From Xiphydria camelus (taxonomy: Eukaryota > Arthropoda > Insecta > Hymenoptera > Xiphydriidae), in assembly GCA_963678675.1 (NCBI GenBank), contig OY783192.1:18541715-18605714 (forward strand): a stretch of DNA of 64,000 nucleotides, written 5' to 3'. Below the pieces are notes generated by a model. That model searched no databases, had not been told where the DNA came from, and worked only from the letters and a program-made list of their open reading frames with translations. Numbering within the stretch: the stretch's first letter is position 1; each line of letters starts with the position of its first letter. This document shows, in pieces, positions 57,412 to 64,000 of the stretch. The position numbers and the translations under genes are program-made.

Positions 57412-58847
57412 ATGAGTGGTACAGGTGGGGGCAGCCCAAAAGAATTGAAAACTACAGAGTTAGAAAACGATTTGCTTGAATTTTTATCACCTGACGCAAG
57501 CGGTTTATCAGGAATTCCCGAAGGTGGATTAAATGATATCGTCCCTCCTCTTTCAACCTTTCAACAAAAGGTGTGTAATTAGCAATTCTGTTAGATTAAA
57601 TTAAACTAACGTACTTTTTTGTATAAGACTACAGGATAAGTTGTTTAAGAGATAAAATTGGTGTATGGTCTAAATCAACTAATATCAGGCTTTTCCATCG
57701 TTTTCCGCCTATTTGGTGAAGTTTCTCCTTAAGACAAGGGCTATTACTCTTGCTCTGAAAAGAAATTTGACCAAGCAGTGGGGACAAAAATGGAATATCT
57801 CAATATTAGTTACATTGATCCATACATTGATTCTACCTCTTAAGCCTACCCTGTATATATTTATATTTACAATTTATTTATACATGATCATATTAGTCTG
57901 TACATATCGAATCTATGTTATATTATTTTAGAATCTTTTCACTATGCCATCATCAAGTGATACCGGAAAATCGACGTGGACAGAAAGAGAGGCAATGGAA
58001 AAAATAGCTTTGCCACACAACAGTCCAGCTGAAATGGCAAGTGGTGCTTTATATTTCGATGTACAATGTAAAAAACATTGGTTGAATTATTCCTATACCT
58101 CCCTATTTATCTTCATATAAGATTTCTTCATTCCATTTCAACAGCCATTGCGTAATCGTTGCGGAAAATATAATATCGAATCTATTTTATGTTATTTTAG
58201 AGTCTTTTCACTATGCCATCATCAAGTGATACCGGAAAATCGACGTGGACAGAAAGAGAGGCAATGGAAAAAATAGCTTTACCACACAACAGTCCAGCTG
58301 AAATGGCAAGTGGTGCTTTATATTTCGATGTACAATGTAAAAAATATTGGTTGAATTATTCCTATACCTTCCTATTTATCTTCATATTAAGATTTTTTTA
58401 TTCCATTTCAACAGCCACTGCGTAATCGTTCGTCTGTGGAAAATATAATTCCAAACTCCACATTAAAAGATAGAAGAGGAACGAAACGTATACGTCTAGA
58501 TAGCGGAGGTAAATAAAAATTATATATAATTGATGAGTTGACGACATTAATAAAATCATAATATTTCTATACTATGTATTATATTACTTCTTCTAGGAAA
58601 TCTAAATAAAGCACAGGAAAGGAAGGCACTATTAACAATGATGGATTCACACACAACAGGTACCTCAGAATACCAGAACAAAATTCTACTTCTGAAAGAG
58701 GAGAAATTGGCATTGGCACGAGAGCAGCTTGCCTTTCAAAAACGAAGCCACGAGGAGCTAAAAGAAAATATGAGAAACATTCAAGAAGCAATAATATCGT
58801 TACAAAACACCATACAAGATATGGGACCACAGTATTTAGATATGTAA
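57412..58847 (+). pseudogene. Harbinger T accessory gene (Myb/SANT-coiled-coil type) with exon duplication
   Basis: Exon 1 (57412-57570) MSGTGGGSPKELKTTELEND to STFQQK. A following exon occurs twice: after acceptors at about 57931 and 58200, with MPSSSDTGKSTWTEREAMEK; the tandem unit is about 269 bp. Then an exon from 58413 with SSVENIIPNSTLKDRRGTKR and one from 58598 to 58847 with a coiled coil (LLLKEEKLALAREQLAFQKR, SHEELKENMRNIQEAI) and the end DMGPQYLDM. This is the arrangement of Harbinger partner proteins, but the SANT domain looks shortened. It converges on the transposase at 59.3-60.7 kb. Confidence 0.55.
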
Positions 58848-58904
58848 GATCGAAGGAAAGGATGTATTTACATTGCAGTTATTAAAAATTACGAGAATGC
58901 TCGT

Positions 58905-59176
58905 TCCTTCCTTAAGCATCGCCATCGCCCTTTCAATACTCCAAAAGCTCTCTCTACTGATACACGAGCACGGCAATGATGATCTGTATATCTAGCACCA
59001 GTTTTAAGGAAGACGTTCTTCAACTAAAAAAGGAGAAACTGATTCTCATGAGAGAAAAGATAGAGTTAAAGAAGAAGTGGTATAACGAGTCAATTACTGC
59101 AATTAATCGATTAACTGATGCGATTAATTCTATGAAAGAGACGGTGGTGCGGGAGCTAGGTCCACAGTATTTGTGA
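58905..59176. pseudogene. Chimeric remnant of a related Harbinger
   Basis: 58905-59010 (minus) reads TGARYTDHHCRARVSVERAF then GVLKGRWRCLRK, a transposase piece paralogous to 59644-59837. Immediately after, 59011-59176 (plus) encodes a second coiled-coil end, KKEKLILMREKIELKKKWYN to VRELGPQYL, paralogous to 58598-58847. So parts of a second subfamily lie inside element T. Confidence 0.55.
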
Positions 59177-59328
59177 TTTTATAGATAAAAAAATAAGCCT
59201 GTAATAAACACATATTGTTCATAAATAAAAATTTTATTAAGAAATACAAATATAAACGTGTGTTAATTTAGATTTTTGTACAGATTAAAATTGAAAGAAG
59301 TATGATGTACAATTGTAAGATTACGTAG

Positions 59329-60698
59329 TTACGGGTTGGTGAAATACCAGCGAATAACTTCATTTCGTACATATTCACCGCTATCAACATTATCACCTTC
59401 GTTAGGTATTGCTGGTACGAGATCCATCTCATCTAGATGTATTTCGTCCTCAGGGAGCCTCCACCTTAATGCAATGTTGTGCAGCACACAACAAGCATTG
59501 ACTATGAGCGCTGTAGAGTAGTAATTAGTTTCAGATCGATATGATGCCTTTATTTTAATAATATCAATAATATGAAAGCATAATATTATAAGAAGACAAA
59601 TATTTAATGGTAGAGCTCAAAAACGATATTTGCCCTTCATTACCTGCAAATTCAGGTTGGTAGTGTAAAGCCTTTTCTTTTCGTAAACAACGCCATCGAC
59701 CTTTCATTACTCCAAAGCATTTCTCTACTACAACGCGTGTTCTAATATGGTTTTCAGTATATCTTGCTCCTGGTGTTCCCGGGGGCTCGTGTAACTTCGG
59801 CGTCAATAAATATGGCAATAAAGGATACGCAGAATCGCCTGAAGAATAAAAAATATGTTTACAATAAAGGTACCACTATTTAAGACCAATACAATTGTTC
59901 AATTACACAATTTCTTCTATTTGTTCGGATTTCTTAGTCATATATATCATAAACAATACCTAAATACTTAAAAAAGAATCTAACCTAAAAGCCACGAATT
60001 TCTTCGGCCTTCCCTGTGCCGATTTTGCAAATGTCCACAAACTCTAGATGAGCGAAAAACTCTCGCATCATGTGTTCTACCACCATGAGCAGCATTAACA
60101 GACGTTATTTCACCATGGTAATTACAGATCTAAAATAAATCAAATAATTTATAAGAGGAGTAATCACAGAAACTTTGTAGTAGGTAATAAAAATTCTACA
60201 TGAAACAGATTGAGTATTATACATATATCGAATATCAATCCCCATTCACGTAATGGACGGTTAAGAAACTGATATTCAGTGGAATTTTTTATTGATTATT
60301 CTTAAAGCGTTTTGAGAATTCTTTTCTTAACATTTTTTATTTGACACCTTGAAGTACTCAGAGAGTGGATTCCCTGATTCCTCAGCCACATCAGTGATTA
60401 AAAACTAAGAAAATAGCTGTTGGAATGTTTAGAGAGGAGTGAAACGAAAATGCTATAACATTTCTAGCAATATAAGAAGTCATAATTTAAGGAAACCACT
60501 CTGTCAGAACAGTTAATCAAAAGCATTTAGTATCATAGATACAATATTTTTTTGGTACTTACGATTTGAACATTTAGAGAGTGATATAACTTTCTATTAA
60601 TAAAAAGATACTCTCTTTCATGCTGTGGTGGAAAAATAGCAATGTGTGTTCCGTCTATTGCTCCGATAACTCCGGGAAATCCAGTATTTCTGAAAAAC
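59329..60698 (-). CDS. Harbinger (HARBI1-like) transposase, four in-frame C-terminal exons
   Basis: Exons 60698-60563, 60129-59985, 59837-59644 and 59510-59329, all with GT-AG borders and in-frame joins. Motifs: FPGVIGAIDGTHIAIFPPQH (first Asp) and EREYLFINRKLYHSLNVQI; then ICNYHGEITSVNAAHGGRTH and DARVFRSSRVC; then GDSAYPLLPYLL (second Asp), TRVVVEKCFGVMKGRWRCLR (Glu); then ALIVNACCVLHNIALRWRLP, ending WYFTNP. This is the complete DDE core of HARBI1-type transposases with no lesion. The N-terminal exon(s) upstream of 60698 were not found, so the gene is probably truncated or its first exon is diverged. Confidence 0.75.
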
Positions 60699-60985
60699 CT
60701 GCAGTAACATAATATAACTCTCTAAAAAACCATGATTATATAGACGAAGTGAAATTAATTTTCTGTGGCAATGTTACGTCCCAATAGCAACTCAATTTAA
60801 TATTTTCTCAGGTGCACCTATTCGAACTAACTTATTACCCACCAATCTATTTTTTCACACTATACAGCTTAGTCTGGCAGGAACAGCGACTCTATTGTTT
60901 AGCGTTAACAGCTCATTCATTTCATTCTCACCACGGTCCAGCCTAAACAGCGAGTGTGAATAACTACGAATGTTTAGTCTACTAT
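60699..60985. other. No recognisable feature
   Basis: AT-rich; it should contain the 5' exon and right terminus of Harbinger T if present, but I see neither. Confidence 0.3.
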
Positions 60986-61381
60986 CCCCGATAGCAAAGT
61001 GGCGCCACCGTGACTGCACACTGCTTTCACGCGGTGTATTCGAGTGCATGCACTGGGGTGTCCATCTGTCTGTGCACCGTGAAGCCACGCTGCAGTCACG
61101 CAGTGTGAGCACCGAGTGGAAGCACTGTGGCATAACAGGGTGACTCCACAGTGCTTGTACTGTGAGATGATGGTGTAGACCCACCCCGATAGCAAAGTGG
61201 CGCCACCGTGACTGCACACTGCTTTCACGCGGTGTATTCGAGTGCATGCACTGGGGTGTCCATCTGTCTGTGCACCGTGAAGCCACGCTGCAGTCACGCA
61301 GTGTGAGCACCGAGTGGAAGCACTGTGGCATAACAGGGTGACTCCACAGTGCTTGTACTGTGAGATGATGGTGTAGACCCA
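60986..61381. repeat. Element E3 end, 198-bp unit duplicated in tandem
   Basis: CCCCGATAGCAAAGTGGCGC at 60986 and again at 61184; the two 198-bp units appear identical. Each is packed with CAGTG/CACTG and GTGACTGCA motifs. The terminus resembles CCCAGATAGCA of E1 and the composites. No opposite end found. Confidence 0.8.
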
Positions 61382-61906
61382 GTGGCTTCGCTGTGAAGTT
61401 ATCATATGGACTACAGGGATGTATTCTAATAAAATATTTATATTAAAAAACAACATTTCTTTTACTATTCCATTTATTAAATGAACATATTGTAGCTGGA
61501 GATCCCAATATTAACATATCAAAATGTATTATCCGTCAATTCCCGGGAAAATTTATAATTAATTAAAAACTATCGAAGTTTTGGCCCTAAGCCACTTTAT
61601 AGTATAGTCTTATTAGATATTCGCGAAACAATTTATTAGTGTCAGGATAAAACCGGTACCAATCGATAGGAAAAAATCTCCTGAATGACATATAGAAATG
61701 GGTAATCTTCAAATTGACGAGAAATAATGTAATTAATTAAAAACTACCTGTCAAAATCACATGCCAACAAATAGGGAAGCTATATTTTTTCTTTAACCAA
61801 TTTCATAAATAAAAATATCCCAATGTACAGGAGAAAATTCTTTACAAATTTCAAGTCGGAACTTATAGTCTACGATGCACCGTTTTTGTGTAATAAATTA
61901 TTATAC
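61382..61906. other. No recognisable feature
   Basis: AT-rich sequence without repeats or frames that I can assign. Confidence 0.35.
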
Positions 61907-62069
61907 ATATCGATACCTTACTTTGAAAACCTCGTAAGTGCAATTTTGGACAAAAATGCCATTTATAGCTTACTGCGTTAAGATTTAAAATCTGAACACA
62001 GTAAGCTATAAATGGCATTTTTGTCAAAAATTGCACTTGCGAGGTTTTCAAAGTAAGGTATCGATATGT
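61907..62069. repeat. Palindrome R
   Basis: Inverted arms of about 75 bp beginning ATATCGATACCTTACTTTGA around a short loop (GTTAAGATTTAAAATCTGA). Its wording parallels palindrome Q (ATATCG, CTTACTT, AAAACCT, TAAGT), suggesting related families. 62070-62402 shows no gene. Confidence 0.65.
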
Positions 62070-62402
62070 AATTCAAATTGGCTTAAATCGATCAGCTGAT
62101 CGTTACGCGACGCTCCTTTATTACGCGTGCAACTAACGGAGGAAAGCGCGTTCCGCAATCTATTCAAATTTATACTCTTTTTCCTGGGCGTCCTAGATTT
62201 ACTCGATCGAAAAAATGAAGCTACCAATTTGTAGCGGGGAAAATTTACTATGAAATTGATGCAAGAACCCACTTGACAAAATGCACGGTTAATTTATAAT
62301 AATTTTTTGAAAGTCCCGGTGTACGAAAGTACAATAAGCTGCGCATGGCGCGTTTTACGTGGTCGCCATGAGAACAGCTGATTGCTTGGCGAAACATGCT
62401 CA

Positions 62403-63240
62403 GGGGTGCTATTCTCGACGCGTGGGAAATGCTTTTCATGGACGAAATATTTTTCGTTAACGGACGTAAAATTTCGTCGATCACTTTCGTTAACGATTCG
62501 AATATCCCTTCCAAGATAGATCTCGTCAACGAAATTAATTTTCTCACACGAAAAATGTGTTTACATCCCTTATAGCGACGTCTTCTTTTTAGAATCTCGT
62601 TTAATCACTTAGCAACGACCCGTCGCATCGGCCCACCACCTCGTCATGCAACTCACCGGCATACAAATACCAAACAACATTCGTTGACGAAAACAGCGAG
62701 AACGACGAATGACAATTTCGTCAACGAAAAAAGTAATTTCGTTAACGAAGGAGTTTCGTATGGGAAAAAATTCCGTGTACAAAATTTCTCAAACGAAATA
62801 ATAATTCCGTTCACGAAATCGTTTCTGACGTGTCGAGAATTGCCCCCCAGGGGCAATTGCGTTTTGGTTGAGAAATTTTGTACGCGAAATATTTTCCCAT
62901 ACGCGCGAAACTCCTTCGCTAACGAAATTACTTTTTTCGTTGACGAAAGTGTCATTCGTCGTTCTCGCTGTTTTCGTCAACGAATGGGTTTGGTATTTGT
63001 CCGAGGCGGTGGGCCGATGCGACGGGTCGTTGCTAAGTGATTAAACGAGATTCTAAAAAGAAGACGTCGCTAAGGGATGTAAACACATTTTTCGTGTGAG
63101 AAAATTAATTTCATTGACGAGATCTATCTTGGAAGGAATTTTCGAATCGTTAACGAAAGTGATCGACGAAACTTTAAATCCGTTAACGAAAAATATCTCG
63201 TCCACGAAAAGCATTTCCCACGCGTCGAGAATAGCTCCCC
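62403..63240. mobile_element. Foldback U, rich in TTCGTTAACGAA, bordering the Protein kinase D fragment
   Basis: 838 bp with ends GGGGTGCTATTCTCGACGCG (left) and complement (right, one base different); arms of about 400 bp meet at GCCCCCCAGGGGC near 62850. The palindrome TTCGTTAACGAA and variants recur many times. Flanks are TCA (left) and TGA (right), so a 3-bp TSD is possible but not exact. Mirror-image open frames are by-products of symmetry. Confidence 0.75.
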
Positions 63241-63274
63241 TGAAATTACTTTCGTACACCGTGTTCATTTTCCG

Positions 63275-64000
63275 CATGTCTCCCTTGAGCTTCTCCATCA
63301 CCACGAATATTCTCTCCGACGTCTCGAACATCCTCTCGAGATTAACGACTCCGTTGTGGGTGAGATTCTGCAGGATGGCTACTTCGTTCTTGAGCTGGGC
63401 CTTTTGCTCGGTGGGAAAACGCAGCTTGTCGATCACCTTTATCGCCATCGCGCGGCCGGTCTTGCGATGAACTCCGCCGTAGATGATATCAAATTAACCC
63501 GAGCCAAGAACTTCGTCCGGGAAGATGTGATAGAGCTGCGACATGTCGGTTACGCGTTCCTCTGGCTCGGTTGTCGACTGCTCCTACCGACCTGTGGAAA
63601 ACGACGCGTGTTTTTCGGTATAGCGTCGGTACTCGTTCGCGCGCACACTCGCGAGCTCTGAACGTACTTGCCGATCTGGAGGTGACGGGCATCAATGCCT
63701 GCCTGATATTCGTTTTCCAGGTCCTCGCCAAGTGAGCGCCAACGCCACTTTCCGGCGGTGGAAGCTGACCACTAGCACCTCCATAGAGGGGATCTTCGCC
63801 GACGTAGTAATCGACGTTGGCCGTTCTCAATTCGAAACAATGCATCGTGCCTGGAAGGAGAGAACGCGCGCGTTGTACATCGACTAAACGCGCACAGACA
63901 ATTTCTAACGATATACATATGTACTCACGAGAATGTTGTTCCCTGGCGGCGGCGACGACTAGAATTTCAGCCAACGGAATCTCTTTGAAGTACTTGGAAC
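63275..64000 (-). pseudogene. Protein kinase D gene fragment, copy 3, runs off the window
   Basis: Exons (minus): >64000-63929 with [20 protein letters not shown], without the 36-nt deletion of copies 1 and 2; 63850-63668 with MHCFELRTANVDYYVGEDPL, open throughout, and RTWKTNIRQALMPVTSRSA; 63591-63275 with [17 protein letters not shown], a TAA where PRKD has Gln, [20 protein letters not shown] (Lys of the ATP site kept; one loop Gly changed to Asp), [17 protein letters not shown]. Homology ends at GDM, 35 bp from foldback U. It is longer and less damaged than the other copies, so it resembles their source more closely, but the stop makes it a pseudogene. The rest of the gene, if any, lies to the right. 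Confidence 0.88.

Noticed and set aside
60986..61381. CRISPR-like or satellite array
   Set aside because: Only two units, no spacers, and the unit starts with a transposon terminus.
60855..61456. Minus-strand frames of about 160 codons with a repeated peptide
   Set aside because: They translate the 198-bp tandem repeat of a non-coding element end.
63275..64000. Copy 3 as the functional Protein kinase D gene
   Set aside because: A stop codon in the glycine-rich loop, a changed loop Gly, and loss of homology after GDM next to a foldback argue against it, though the right part is outside the window.

Overview
This 64 kb window looks like insect chromosomal DNA, most likely hymenopteran. It is AT-rich, genes have introns with GT-AG borders, and the element mix (mariner, R2-like retroelement, Transib, PIF/Harbinger, YqaJ-bearing THAP transposons, very long CT microsatellites) is typical of ant and wasp repeat islands. 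The taxon is inferred from coding style and element content; nothing here identifies a species. I found no intact host gene, no rRNA or tRNA gene and no CRISPR. Almost all of it is transposable elements, many nested, so insertion order can be read from target-site duplications (TSDs) and from empty-site copies inside the same window.

Layout. 0-1.6 kb: edge of a YqaJ nuclease gene, a Harbinger-type MITE and repeat remnants. 1.6-8.4 kb: a TTAA-flanked inverted-repeat element split by a 5.9 kb R2-like non-LTR retrotransposon with a perfect 66-bp TSD. 8.4-12.9 kb: a foldback element, then a decayed ISL2EU-like pair (THAP-DDE transposase on +, SWIM/YqaJ protein on -). 13-20 kb: a CCCAGGTAGCA-ended element full of TGACGT motifs, Mutator-like and Helitron fragments, two mariners and an ~800 bp CT tract. 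20.6-26.7 kb: a Tc1/mariner-type foldback and a Transib (RAG1-like) transposon whose gene is cut by a pogo-like element that would restore the frame if removed. 26.8-29.7 kb: palindromic repeats.

29.7-36.5 kb and 52.25-57.15 kb: two copies, in opposite orientation, of one composite element bounded by CCCAGATAGCA. Both carry a genomic (intron-containing) fragment of a Protein kinase D gene and pieces of a DUF4806-like exon. A third, longer Protein kinase D fragment lies at 63.3 kb to the right edge. The left composite copy holds a scrambled Harbinger; the right copy is its empty site.

36.5-52.25 kb: an apparently intact autonomous Harbinger (38.9-42.4 kb, transposase plus Myb/SANT partner, TSD CGG), a ~2.1 kb almost perfect palindrome, several TA-inserting MITE families and Tc1/mariner remnants. 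57.2-60.9 kb: another Harbinger with four in-frame transposase exons. 61-63.2 kb: a 198-bp tandem duplication and two foldbacks.

The most notable point is the capture and multiplication of Protein kinase D exons by a mobile composite, together with several element families that share short termini but have unrelated interiors.
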